From Streptomyces caniscabiei (lineage in GTDB: Bacteria > Actinomycetota > Actinomycetes > Streptomycetales > Streptomycetaceae), in the NCBI RefSeq assembly GCF_014930365.1, contig NZ_JABXWI010000033.1:1-64000 (forward strand): a DNA stretch of 64,000 nt, read 5' to 3'. A model generated the notes under the pieces. It saw nothing but the letters and a program-made list of their open reading frames with translations, was not told the DNA's origin and made no database searches. Of the stretch, positions 53,932 to 62,946 are shown piece after piece; position 1 is the stretch's first letter; every line of letters starts with the position of its first letter. A program made the position numbers and the translations under genes.

Positions 53932-54839
53932 CGAAGCCTCAGGTGTACTCGCGGTGGTGGTGTGCGGCCTGGTCATGAGCCAGGTGGGGCCGAGCGTGGG
54001 CCGAGCCGAAGCCCGGCGGCAGACCACGGCGTTCTGGTCGCCGGCGATGTACCTGCTCAACGGAGCCCTCTTCGTCCTGGTCGGACTCGAGGCCCAGGCA
54101 GCGATCCGCGAACTGTCGGGCACCGCACTGACCGATGCCCTCTGGATGGTGGCCGTGGTCTCCTGCACGCTGGTCGCCGTACGGCTGCTGTTCCTGTCCG
54201 TCGCGGTGTACACGATCAGGGCGCTGGACCGGCGCCCGCAGCAACGCGAGCGCCGCATGGGGCACCGGGCCCGTGCGGTCAGCGCCCTGGCCGGATTCCG
54301 CGGGGCGGTCTCCCTGGCGCTCGCCCTGTCCGTGCCCTACACCCTCGACTCCGGCGCGCCGTTCCCCGACCGCGACACCATCGTCTTCGTCACCGCCGGC
54401 GTCGTCGTGACCACCCTCGTCGTGCAGGCACTGGTCCTGCCGCCCGTCGCCCGCTGGGCCCAACTGCCCCACGACACAGACCGACCGTGAACTCGCCCTC
54501 GCCCGGACCACGGCGTCCGAGGCCGCACTCGACGCCCTGCCCGCAGTGGCGGCCGATCTCGGCACCGACCCCGAGGTCACCGAGCGGCTGCGCGCCGAGT
54601 ACGAGACCCACCTCAACACCCTCCGGGCCACCGAGACGACGAACACCCCGGACGCGGACACGCTCGTACGTCACCACGAACATCACACCGCCCTGCGCCT
54701 GGCCCTCCTGGAACACAAACGCTCCGCCGTCATCGGTCTGCGCGATGCCCGCCGCATCGACGACGCCGTACTCCAGCGCGTGCAGGCCCAACTGGACATG
54801 GAAGAGGTGCGCCTGGCCCCGGCGGTGGATCCGGAGTAG
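53927..54839 (+). pseudogene. Na+/H+ antiporter (CPA1-type), 5'-truncated and frameshifted
   Basis: From 53927 the frame reads IVEASGVLAVVVCGLVMSQV and continues through typical CPA1 helices (LLNGALFVLVGLEAQAAIRE, GFRGAVSLALALSVPYTLD, IVFVTAGVVVTTLVVQALVL). The N-terminal half, with the early transport helices, is missing. The frame ends at TGA near 54488 and the cytoplasmic tail continues in another frame (LALARTTASEAALDALPAVA ... LRDARRIDDAVLQRVQAQLD) to the TAG at 54837-54839. A one-base change around 54485 explains the shift. The junction with the alcohol dehydrogenase piece is direct. It is inactive. Confidence 0.82.
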
Positions 54840-54881
54840 AGGCACGCGACAGACAGCAGACGGGACAGAGGGCAACAGCCA

Positions 54882-55030
54882 GTGGTCGCACACAGCGAGC
54901 AGCACGACCGACAGCCAGACCGGCAGGACCCACAGCCGGACCGGCCGATGGCCGGGCACGCGCTGCCCGTGGGCAGCCTCGTCACCACGTTCGAGCTGTT
55001 CTTCGACCTCGTGTACGTCATCACGAACTC
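54882..55030 (+). pseudogene. low-temperature-requirement A (LtrA)-like protein, N-terminal fragment
   Basis: A GTG-started frame with a polar N-terminus reaches the first conserved motif of LtrA-family membrane proteins (VTTFELFFDLVYVI). The similarity then stops at about 55025 and runs into unrelated sequence. Only about 50 of the usual 380 or so residues remain. Confidence 0.6.
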
Positions 55031-55517
55031 AAGGCGCCAAGTGCGGCCACGGACCGCTGTCAAAGCCGACTGGTGGTGTTCCTCGCCTCGGCCCGGGTCA
55101 GCTTCTCCACCGGCGCGGTCTACGACATCAGCGGCGGGCGGGCGACGTACTGACACCGGTGACTTCGGTGTGCGGACGCCTGAGGGCATCGTTCCTCGCA
55201 CCTCGGCCTCAAGGCCCAGCGTGCCGGGAGCTTCTTTCGTCACGTGCCACGGGGTCTTCGTCGCTGCCCGGGTGGACGCAGTGATTTCGATGCCGGGGCC
55301 CGTCCCCGTCGTCGCAAGGGTCGACGGGGTCGACTCAAGGTCGTCCGTGCGCCGTGGGCACTTGCATGTTCTATGCCATGGACCATCAGTTGCTTTCCGG
55401 TAGCCCTTTTGGGGACGCCTCGTTGCCGAGTCGAGGAAGGGTGGAACTCGCCATGCCCTGTCGTGCGACAGTCGACCACGCGGCCGTGTACCGGGCCACT
55501 GCCGGGCCGGTGGCCGC
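55031..55517. other. gene-free region between pseudogenes
   Basis: No frame here looks like a gene and no IS end, tRNA or clear regulatory element was seen. It may contain further unrecognised debris of the truncated LtrA gene. Confidence 0.45.
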
Positions 55518-56048
55518 ATGAGCGACAGCTGTGAGCGGATGGTGCTCAGCGCCGCGGAGCTGTTGCGGGTGTACGGCGCCAGCGCGAGGAGCATCGACCG
55601 CGCCCTGGCACACAGCGGCGTGCCCAGGGCCTCGGTCTATCACGACTTCCCCGGTGGCCGGACGCAGCTGATCGACGAGGCGGTGGCCCGACAACCCCGT
55701 GGAGGAGGTCGACGCGTTCTTCGGGCTGTGGCGCCAGCGCCTCGTGGAGAGCGACTTCCGGGTCGGCTGCCCGATCGTGGCGGTGGCCGTGGAGAGCAAC
55801 GATGATGCCCCGCACCTCGCCCGCTTCGCGGCCGCCGTGTTCGCCCGCTGGCAGGAGGCGCCGTCCGCCCTCTTCGTCCGGCACGGCCTGCCCGAGCAGC
55901 GCGGACAGCGGCTCGCCGCCTCGTCGACGCCGCCGTCGAGGGAGCGGTGATCATGTGCCGCGCCGAACAGAGAACCGCCCCGCTGGAGGCGGCCGCCATC
56001 GAGATCCACGATATCTTCCGCATCGTGAAGTGGAACGCGCCGGTGTAG
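55518..56048 (+). pseudogene. TetR-family transcriptional regulator, two frameshifts
   Basis: The ATG at 55518 opens the helix-turn-helix domain (LLRVYGASARSIDRALAHSG, SVYHDFPGGRTQLIDEAV). The ligand domain continues in a second frame (VDAFFGLWRQRLVESDFRVG, CPIVAVAVESNDDAPHLARF). The C-terminus lies in a third frame (LVDAAVEGAVIMCRAEQRT, ending KWNAPV at a TAG). The breaks, at about 55690 and 55920, each fit a single-base change in a C-rich run. The reconstructed protein would match the LmrA/YxaF-like TetR subgroup. No intact neighbour is an obvious target. Confidence 0.8.
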
Positions 56049-56163
56049 CTGTCCGCGCCTGACGTTCGCCACGGCATGTCGGGGTAGGGGGCACCGGGGC
56101 TGTCTTCGAGGGCTTTGACGATGCCGGAGCTGAAGTCGTGCGGAGGTGATGTACCCCCTGTGG

Positions 56164-56415
56164 TCACAGAGCGCCGAGGGTGTCATGAGGCGAGGGAGTG
56201 GTCTGCTGCTCGCTTCGGGCATCGGGCGTCGGCGAGGTCGGTTCCTCGCGCCGGCGCCGCACGGTGGTCCCCGGTTCGCTCTCGTGGGGCGTGGTGTTGC
56301 CCTCGGCCGTTTCGTAGCTCAGTCCTGCGGGCCCGGCCGGGGGTATCGCGGGTTCGGTGCGCTGGTCACGGGGACGGTAGCCGCGTGAGCCGAAGCGGAA
56401 GCCGGTGTTGCTCAT
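56164..56415 (-). CDS. small hydrophilic protein coupled to the DUF6338-like gene
   Basis: The ATG at 56415 overlaps the stop of the upstream DUF6338-like gene (ATGA) and has GGAG six bases upstream. The 83-residue product is polar and Pro/Thr/Glu-rich (MSNTGFRFGSRGYRPRDQRT ...) with no hydrophobic segment and is probably intrinsically disordered. The overlap argues for a real gene. I do not recognise its family. A partnership with the membrane protein encoded just upstream is an inference. Confidence 0.6.
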   Translation of the reverse strand: MSNTGFRFGSRGYRPRDQRTEPAIPPAGPAGLSYETAEGNTTPHESEPGTTVRRRREEPTSPTPDARSEQQTTPSPHDTLGAL

Positions 56416-57035
56416 TGTTGCTCCGGGGAGAGTATTTCCAGTAGTTCGATGTCGTCGAGCCGGATGTAGAGGCCCTCGGTCTGCTGCACCCTCGACTCGA
56501 ATGCGCCGGAAGGCGTGAGGCGCCATGCCGCTTCCAGGTACAGATCATGCGCGGCGGCGGGATGTGACGAAGCATAGGAACGGGAGCCGTACCAGCCTCC
56601 CACCCAGTGGCCGCTCTTGAGCCGGGCCCGGATGAAGCATGACCCGAGCCCCGCGAAGAGGTGGTCCCATGCCGACGGAGTGGCGAGGTACTGCGTCGGC
56701 TGCCGGCCTCTCTCCAGCCGGGACACGGCCCACGCGGCTGCGGCCGGGACGGCGATCAGCAGCACCAGAGCGAGGAGGGCTGCCGCACGAGGAGAGGCCG
56801 ACAGTTCCTCCCAGTGGCTCGCTGACAGTGGAAGCCGCCCGGTGAGGGTGTTGCCGAAGATCAGGACGTAGGCGATGTCGAGGACGAGGGAGGCCGCCAG
56901 GGCCCGCAGGATGCGCTCGCTCAGCTCGCTGTGCTGCGGGAGAGGGCCGCGCGCCCGCTCGCGTGTGAACTGGTACGTCGCTCCTGGCAGCACGGCGACA
57001 ACTATGAGGCAGACCTGGAGGAAGGTGGTCGGCAC
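56412..57035 (-). CDS. DUF6338-like membrane protein
   Basis: The GTG at 57035 begins four bases after the CHAT gene stop and gives 207 residues. It has an N-terminal hydrophobic helix (LQVCLIVVAVLPGATYQF), two further hydrophobic segments (LAASLVLDIAYVLIFG and ALLALVLLIAVPAAAAWAV) and a C-terminal soluble part with YGSRSYASSHPAAAHDLYLE and IRLDDIELLEIL. This matches my memory of the DUF6338 family, whose function is unknown. The tight spacing with the CHAT gene and the coupled small ORF suggest one functional unit at the membrane. Confidence 0.7.
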   Translation of the reverse strand: MPTTFLQVCLIVVAVLPGATYQFTRERARGPLPQHSELSERILRALAASLVLDIAYVLIFGNTLTGRLPLSASHWEELSASPRAAALLALVLLIAVPAAAAWAVSRLERGRQPTQYLATPSAWDHLFAGLGSCFIRARLKSGHWVGGWYGSRSYASSHPAAAHDLYLEAAWRLTPSGAFESRVQQTEGLYIRLDDIELLEILSPEQQ

Positions 57036-57039
57036 CGGG

Positions 57040-60000
57040 TCACCGCCCGTCGCCGTAGAGCTGGAAGACCGCCCAATGATAGGGGTCGTCGAACACGAGC
57101 ACGTCTGGCGGCAGCGCCGCAAAATGCGCCAGGACGGCTTCGTTGGCGGCCTGGTCGTCCGGATCACCGAGCAGGTCGCGCTGCCTCAGGCAGTACCGCC
57201 GTACGTCTCGTGCCGTGGCCGCGCGCAGAGCCAGTTGGGCGCGGCGCAACGCCTCTGCCCGTGGCAAGCCCTGGCGGAGCCCGGCGTAGAAGCCCTCCAT
57301 GAGGAGGCAGGCCGAGAAGTCGTCGACGGGCCACAGGCTGGCCAGCACGGCCGAGGCCCCGGCCTGCACGAACGCGCGTACCAGGCCCAGCCGTTCCTCG
57401 GCCAGGTCGAGAGAGCCCAGACCGCTCTCGCAGGCCGCGATCGTCACCAGCCCCACCTGCATGCGCAGGTCCAGCACGTCTTCGGCGGTGAGTTCCTCTC
57501 CTTGTCCCAGAACCACGGCGGCGGCCTGGGGACGGCCTGGTTCGAAGTACCCGTGGCAGGTCAGGTGTAGTACGTCGAGTGAGCGGGTGGCCAGCAGTTC
57601 CAGGAGTTCGTGTTTTCCGGACGGGCGGATGACATCGGGGAAATGGGCGGCGACGGTGGCGGCTTCGAGGCCGGCGAAGGGCAGGGGGTCGTCCGAGGTG
57701 CGGTCCGCCACCAACCGAGGAGGGCACCGCAGGCCGTGTTCCGACGAGACAGAACTGCATCAGCGAGGCGCTGGGGGAGAAGCAGACCGGGTTGCGTTCC
57801 AGCAGCGCCCGCCCGTCCGGGAGCGCGATGGCGTGAAGGGGGACGTGGTGCAGGATCCCATCGGGTACCACCCACACCATCTCACCGGGCTCGGCGTGCT
57901 CCGCGAGCATACTGACCAGCGGCTGGCACGCCGCGTCCCAGGGTGTGGGTGCGAGGCGCCGGTCGTCCGACTGGATGCTCCGCAGAACCACCTCCAGATC
58001 CTCCAGGTCTTTACCGGTATGTGGCACGGATACCAGCGTGGGGGCCGGATCGTGTGCCCGCAGGAGGAAGACCAGGGTGCGGTTCGCGTCGTGCCAGTAC
58101 GACACGAGAAGCGCACGGTCGTCAGTTGTCGCGAGGAGTGCGCGCACCTGGCCGAAGTCCAGCACACCACGCTGTCTGTCCAGTTCCCCGCTTCCCGCGT
58201 TGCCGGTGCGGACACGTGCCAGGGCTTGAGGGGAGATCATGTACCGGTCACTCTGCGGATTCACGCGCTCGTACGGGGAGTCTCGGGGACCGTTCGCCGG
58301 GCCTTTCTCTGCGGCGCGCAGAGCGAGATCGGAACTGAGTTTGGCGGCGCGTACGTTCTCGGTGTGGGTGAACGCCTTGCGCAGCGCCCCAGAGGGATCG
58401 GGGTCCTCCTTGAGCAGGAAGTCCACGGTCTCCGTGGCTAGTCGGCGCTTGGCCACAAGCTCGTCCAGCTCCGTCGGGGGAGGGTGGTCGTGAAGAATAT
58501 GCTGCAAGGCTCGGAGCTGCTCCGCCACGCGCATTGTTGTTTCCTGTGCATCCAAATGATCTTGCTCTGCCCGGGACCAGGGCCGCTGGTCGCCGTAGCG
58601 GTCGATGAGGACATCCAGCAAGGTGATCGCCTCCCGTGTCAGCGCGCTCGGATCCTCACAGGAGGACGTCGGGACCGGGGGGACGATGTCGGCGAGCCCT
58701 TTGCCGGGGAAGGGCTCGCCGGGGTGTGGTGATCGCGTGTTCCGGAAGGGCGATGTCTCTCCGTATGCCTCGAAGAAGTCCCGTCCCAGGAAGTAGCGGT
58801 TCAAGTCGTAGATGGCAGCGTCCCAGAGGGCTCCCACCGCCCACTTGGAGATCCCGTCGTTCTCCAGGTGTTTCACGCCGGGGTGGGGCATCTGTGACAC
58901 GCCGGCCAGCAACTCCAGGGCGGGCTTCCGCAGGTCGACATGGTGCGCCAGCAGCGCGGTCAGCTGCACGGCGGCGTGGTGCGCGGGTGTGCCGTACCGT
59001 CCGGTCACGGCCCGTTCTCGCAGCAGTTCACGCAGGTCGGCCGCGGCCCTGTTGGGATTCTCCGCGTGCCGTGCGCTCACCGCGGCGGCACACACTCGAT
59101 AGAGGTCTGCCCACTCGGGCTTGCCCAGCAGCCGGAAGTCCCGCGCCACGTCTCGTGCGGCCAGGTAGGCCTCCTCGGGGCGGTCGAGGTGCCCCCAGGC
59201 CATGACCGCGGTGGCCTCCACCATCGCGTGCGCCGTCAGATGCGCACGCAGCACGACTGTCTGGTGTTCGGGCGGCACACGGGCGGCGTTCGCCTCGACC
59301 GCGAGAAGGGCATTGTTGGCCATCGCCAGCCATGGCAGCGCCTCACAGGCCCCGTCGAATAGCTGCCGCCGTAACAGGATGCTCAGGGGCCTTCGGTCGG
59401 CGAGTGCACCGCGGTAGGAGTGCCAGGCGAATTCCGCCATGGCGGTGACGGCACCGTAGTCCGGCCTGGCGGGCCGTGAGAGCACGGTGTCCCAGGCCCA
59501 ACACGCCACTGCGGTCCGGTACTTCAAGCTGCTTTCCCCGCGCAGCCCCGCCCAAGTGGTACGCCAGGTGCCGTACTGGTCGGTGAACCGAGGTCCGCTT
59601 TCTCCGCGCAGTTCGTCCCACGAAGTCCGCCAGACCCCGTGCCCGTCCGAGCACGCGGCCGTCAGCACGGGCAACAGTTCCACGGCGAGTACGAAAGCCG
59701 TGGGAACCAGCAGTTCGTGCCGCGGCTCGCACACTCCCGACAACAGGAAAAGCATGTTGCCAGGGATGAACGCGAGGCTTGGGGCGATCAGCAGCAGCCG
59801 CCAGAATGGCGACGAGACGAACGGGGCCAGCCGGAATGAATACATGCGCAGGAGCGCAGCGAAGGCCAGCAGCAGGCCACCGCCGACCCCGGTGAACGGG
59901 TTTGCGTTCGACCAGAGATCCGCCAGCGACCCTCCCACCGGGCTCGAAAGGATCAAGGCCGCCGGGACGATGACGACCGGATTCAGCAGTGACTTCAGCA

Positions 60001-60286
60001 GAGTCGTCCGGAGTGACTTCCGTGTCAGCCAGGCCTGAAGTCCCATCCGCAGAGAGAGCAAGGCGGCGCACAGCAGAGCGAGAGGGAACAACGCCGAGGA
60101 CGGCGTCAGTGTGAAGAACACAGCCGTCGGCGGAGCGGCCACGCAGATCAGGTGGAACCAGCGTGCCAAGCGGAGCCGAAGGGGCCGCCCCCGCGAGGCC
60201 TCAGCCACCGCACTCTGCCAGCCCGAGGTGAATTCAAGGTCCGCGCGGCGTCGCATCACGGCGTTGAACACAGCATCTGGCGGCAC
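57040..60286 (-). pseudogene. CHAT-domain (caspase-like) membrane protein with a frameshift
   Basis: Two frames make one protein of about 1080 residues. The N-terminal part has several hydrophobic helices in its first 200 or so residues (WFHLICVAAPPTAVFF, LFPLALLCAALLSL, GGGLLLAFAALLRMYSF). A long alpha-helical, TPR-like region follows, then the start of the CHAT fold (GEMVWVVPDGILHHVPLHAI). The rest, in another frame from about 57714, contains the catalytic pair His in LHLTCHGYF and Cys in IAACESGLGS. The frame change near 57705-57716 would fit a one- or two-base indel. The GTG at 60286 with GGGGGAG five bases upstream is the preferred start. If the frame is intact in the organism, this would be a membrane-tethered CHAT peptidase, a type seen in defence and cell-death systems. 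Confidence 0.75.
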
Positions 60287-60776
60287 TGGTTCTCCCCCGT
60301 AGGACCATTCCGTGCGCGAAACGATCGACGCATCAGCCGATGAACGGCACACCACTATAGGTCCGTGCATCCTGGCCCTCCGCGTCGGAGGCTGCATCAG
60401 GCCACCGTGAACGGCCGAGGTGATGATGCGCCGCCCGCCCTCAGCTCGTATGCCCTCTATCGCGACGCCCGCCAAGTGCGGCAGCACGTCGACGACTCGG
60501 CCTTCCAACCCTACTCAACGACAAGGGAGTTGGCAGACCGCGCCGGATGCCTGGTACGGGATGCCGCAGATGGAGAAGTTCGGGCAGGCGTCATGCACCA
60601 CCGCGGTGACGTCGCTGTCGGGATCCAGCTCTCGGCCTCGCAGGCGCGCTGATGCCGCAGTCGCTGTCGCCGGTAGCGACGATGTGTCGGGCCACCGGGA
60701 TGCCTCCGCCGAGATCGGAGATCACGGAAAGGAGGCTCGGCGGGCGCGCTGGGGGCGCCCCCGCCTGTGTCGCGTA
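60287..60776. other. intergenic region with a coding-like fragment
   Basis: It separates the CHAT unit from the arsenic locus. On the minus strand at about 60515-60645 a frame reads RELDPDSDVTAVVHDACPNF then SICGIPYQASGAVCQLPC and stops; this cysteine-rich tail looks like a decayed gene end but has no visible start and is not recognised. A GC-rich stem-loop at 60739-60765 follows trxA. Confidence 0.4.
60739..60765 (-). terminator. possible terminator after trxA
   Basis: GGCGGG at 60739-60744 pairs with CCCGCC at 60760-60765, and the loop contains the palindrome GGGGGCGCCCCC. It lies just beyond the trxA stop on the minus strand. The outer stem is only 6 bp and there is no T-tract. Confidence 0.35.
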
Positions 60777-61100
60777 TCAGGCGAGGTGGTCGGCGAGGCC
60801 GCGTTCGAGGGCGGCCTTGGGCTTGGCGCCCACGATGGTCTGCACGACCTCGCCGCCCTGGTAGACGTTCATCGTCGGGATCGACATCACGCCGTACCGG
60901 GCGGCGGTGGCCGGGTTCTCGTCGATGTTGAGCTTGACGATCTCGATCTTGTCGCCGTGCTCGGCGGCGATCGCCTCCAGCGACGGGGCGAGTTGTCGGC
61001 ACGGGCCGCACCAGGCGGCCCAGAAGTCGACCAGGACGGGCTTGTCGCTGGCGAGGACGTCCTGGTCAAAGGAGTCGTCGGTGACGTTCTTGAGTGCCAT
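60777..61100 (-). CDS. trxA: thioredoxin
   Basis: The 107-residue protein is a complete thioredoxin with the redox motif WCGPC near residue 30, the cis-Pro in SIPTMNVYQGGE and the Asp of VDFWAAWC. GGAGA lies seven bases before the ATG. It follows the thioredoxin reductase gene on the same strand by 17 bases. In this locus it supplies electrons to the thioredoxin-dependent arsenate reductase encoded by the first gene of the transcript, with the reductase between them, so arsC-trxB-trxA forms a self-contained electron relay. Confidence 0.96.
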   Translation of the reverse strand: MALKNVTDDSFDQDVLASDKPVLVDFWAAWCGPCRQLAPSLEAIAAEHGDKIEIVKLNIDENPATAARYGVMSIPTMNVYQGGEVVQTIVGAKPKAALERGLADHLA

Positions 61101-61117
61101 GTTGTGTCTCCGGTACG

Positions 61118-62098
61118 TCAGACGGCGGCTACGGCCGGTTCGCCCGCGGCGTCGGCGTCGCTGAGGGCGGCGAGGTACCGCTCGGCATCCAGTGCGGCGG
61201 CGCAGCCGGAGCCAGCGGCGGTGATGGCCTGGCGGTAGGTGTGGTCGACGACGTCGCCGGCAGCGAAGACACCGGGGATGTTCGTGCGGGTGGAGGGCGA
61301 GGCGACCTTGAGGTAGCCCTCGTCGTCCAGGTCGAGTTGGCCGGTGACCAGGTCGGTGCGCGGGTCGTGGCCGATGGCGACGAACAGGCCGGTGGCGGGG
61401 AGGTGGGAGGTCTCGCCGGTGATGGTGTCGCGCAGGGTGAGTCCGGCGAGTTCACCGCCGTCCTCGTGGATTGCGGCGACCTCGCTGTTCCAGGCGAAGG
61501 AGATCTTCGGGTCGGCGAAGGCGCGATCCTGCATGGCCTTGGAGGCGCGCAGCGTGTCGCGGCGGTGGAGTACGGTCACGGAGCGGGCGAAGCGGGAGAG
61601 AAAGGTGGCTTCCTCCATCGCTGTGTCGCCGCCGCCGACCACCACGATGTCGTGCTCGCGGAAGAAGAAGCCGTCACAGGTCGCGCAATACGACACACCT
61701 CGGCCGCAAAGAGCGTCCTCGCCAGGCAGGCCCAGCTTGCGGTGCTGCGAGCCGGTCGCCACGATGACGGCCTTCGCCGGGTGGACCGCGCCCGTGCTGT
61801 CGGTGACGCTCTTGACGGGTCCGGTGAGGTCGACGGCAATGATGTCGTCGGGGATGAGCTCGGCGCCGAAGCGCTCGGCCTGGGCCCGCATGTTGTCCAT
61901 CAGGTCCGGGCCCATGATGCCGCCCGGGAAGCCGGGGAAGTTCTCCACCTCGGTCGTCTGCACCAGCGCGCCGCCGGCCGTGACCGCGCCCTCGAAGACC
62001 AGCGGCTTCAGCGAAGCGCGGGCGGTGTAGAGGGCGGCGGTGTATCCGGCGGGGCCGGAGCCTATGACGATGACGTTGCGTACCTCGCCGCTGCTCAC
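61118..62098 (-). CDS. trxB: thioredoxin-disulfide reductase
   Basis: The GTG at 62098 overlaps the arsC stop (GTGA) and gives 326 residues. The FAD-binding loop GSGPAGYTAALYTARA, the redox pair in SYCATCDG, the NADPH-binding GGGDTAMEEATFL and the second FAD motif GVFAAGDVVD are all present. It reduces thioredoxin with NADPH. Its position between arsC and trxA is like the arsT gene described in Streptomyces arsenic operons. Open frame upstream of 62098 is a shadow of arsC. Confidence 0.96.
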   Translation of the reverse strand: MSSGEVRNVIVIGSGPAGYTAALYTARASLKPLVFEGAVTAGGALVQTTEVENFPGFPGGIMGPDLMDNMRAQAERFGAELIPDDIIAVDLTGPVKSVTDSTGAVHPAKAVIVATGSQHRKLGLPGEDALCGRGVSYCATCDGFFFREHDIVVVGGGDTAMEEATFLSRFARSVTVLHRRDTLRASKAMQDRAFADPKISFAWNSEVAAIHEDGGELAGLTLRDTITGETSHLPATGLFVAIGHDPRTDLVTGQLDLDDEGYLKVASPSTRTNIPGVFAAGDVVDHTYRQAITAAGSGCAAALDAERYLAALSDADAAGEPAVAAV

Positions 62099-62508
62099 GC
62101 CGTCATCTCCGGCGCGATCTCCTTGATCAGGCCCTCGACCAGTGCCTTGATCTCGTCGCGGATCGGGCGCACGGCCTCGACGCCCTGGCCGGCCGGGTCC
62201 TCCAGCTGCCAGTCCAGGTAGCGCTTGCCGGGGAAGACCGGGCAGGTGTCGCCGCAGCCCATGGTGATGCAGACGTCGGATTCCTTGACGGCGTCGACGG
62301 TGAGCATCTTCGGGACCTCGGCGGAGATGTCGATGCCGACCTCGGCCATGGCCTCGACGGCGGCCGGGTTGACGCCGGCGCCTGGGTTGGAGCCGGCGGA
62401 GCGGACCTCGACGCGGTCCCCGGCCAGGTGGGTCAGCCACGCGGCGGCCATCTGGGAGCGGCCGGCGTTGTGGACGCAGACGAACAGCACGGAGGGCTTG
62501 TCGGACAT
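62095..62508 (-). CDS. arsC: arsenate reductase, low-molecular-weight phosphatase type
   Basis: The 137-residue protein has the phosphatase-like loop VCVHNAGRSQMAAAW (CX5R with Cys near position 11), the SAGSNPG motif and later cysteines in ITMGCGDTCPVFPG, as in thioredoxin-coupled arsenate reductases. It reduces arsenate to arsenite, using thioredoxin to reset its disulfide. It is the first gene of the leftward transcript, which diverges from arsR, and the region between them contains the presumed ArsR operators. Confidence 0.95.
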   Translation of the reverse strand: MSDKPSVLFVCVHNAGRSQMAAAWLTHLAGDRVEVRSAGSNPGAGVNPAAVEAMAEVGIDISAEVPKMLTVDAVKESDVCITMGCGDTCPVFPGKRYLDWQLEDPAGQGVEAVRPIRDEIKALVEGLIKEIAPEMTA

Positions 62509-62561
62509 CAGAGGCTCTCTCTTGTCTCACGACCGAATCAGGTGCGAATGATGTCAGCACC

Positions 62562-62598
62562 CGGTGGTGTCACCCACCGCTGATGTGACAGTATCAGC
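62562..62598. promoter_or_regulatory. candidate ArsR operator, two adjacent dyads
   Basis: Two perfect 6-bp inverted repeats adjoin in the divergent region between arsC and arsR: CGGTGG/CCACCG (62562-62567 and 62574-62579, 6-base spacer) and GCTGAT/ATCAGC (62579-62584 and 62593-62598, 8-base spacer). The second ends two bases before the arsR start. The motif TCAGCAC also occurs twice, 40 bases apart. ArsR proteins bind such dyads and release them on binding arsenite. Confidence 0.55.
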
Positions 62599-62600
62599 AC

Positions 62601-62909
62601 ATGATGACGTCAGTCGACACTGACCTGATCCGGGTGCTGGCCGACCCGCTCAGGCTCCAGATCGTGACCCTGCTCGCCAAGGAAATGCTGTGCACCACCC
62701 ACCTCGTGGAGGAGACCGGTGCCCGGCAGACCAACCTCTCCAACCACCTGAGAGTGCTGCGCGAGGCCGGGGTCGTGGAGACAGAGCCGTGCGGCCGGTA
62801 CACGTACTACCGGCTCAAGCCCGACGTCATCGCCCTGCTCGCGGGCCAGTTCGCCGACCTGGCCGAGTCCGCCCGCTCGGCCGCCGACAACAAGCGGTCC
62901 TGCCCCTGA
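62601..62909 (+). CDS. arsR: ArsR-family arsenic-responsive repressor
   Basis: The 102-residue protein is a winged-helix ArsR/SmtB repressor: VLADPLRLQIVTLLAKEMLC, then TTHLVEETGARQTNLSNHLR as recognition helix region, and GRYTYYRLKP as the wing. Candidate metalloid-binding cysteines are few: one in KEMLC, one in EPCGR just before the wing and one near the C-terminus. No ribosome site precedes the ATG, so the mRNA may be leaderless. It should repress both the arsC-trxB-trxA and the arsR-channel-monooxygenase transcripts and be released by arsenite. Confidence 0.93.
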   Translation: MMTSVDTDLIRVLADPLRLQIVTLLAKEMLCTTHLVEETGARQTNLSNHLRVLREAGVVETEPCGRYTYYRLKPDVIALLAGQFADLAESARSAADNKRSCP

Positions 62910-62946
62910 ACCTCGCCGCCCCCGGCGACTGCACCAAGGAGTCTTG

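Noticed and set aside
53356..55284. A single 642-residue protein beginning as alcohol dehydrogenase
   Set aside because: After residue 190 or so the frame leaves all recognisable homology while the antiporter is readable in another frame; the long ORF is an accident of the junction.
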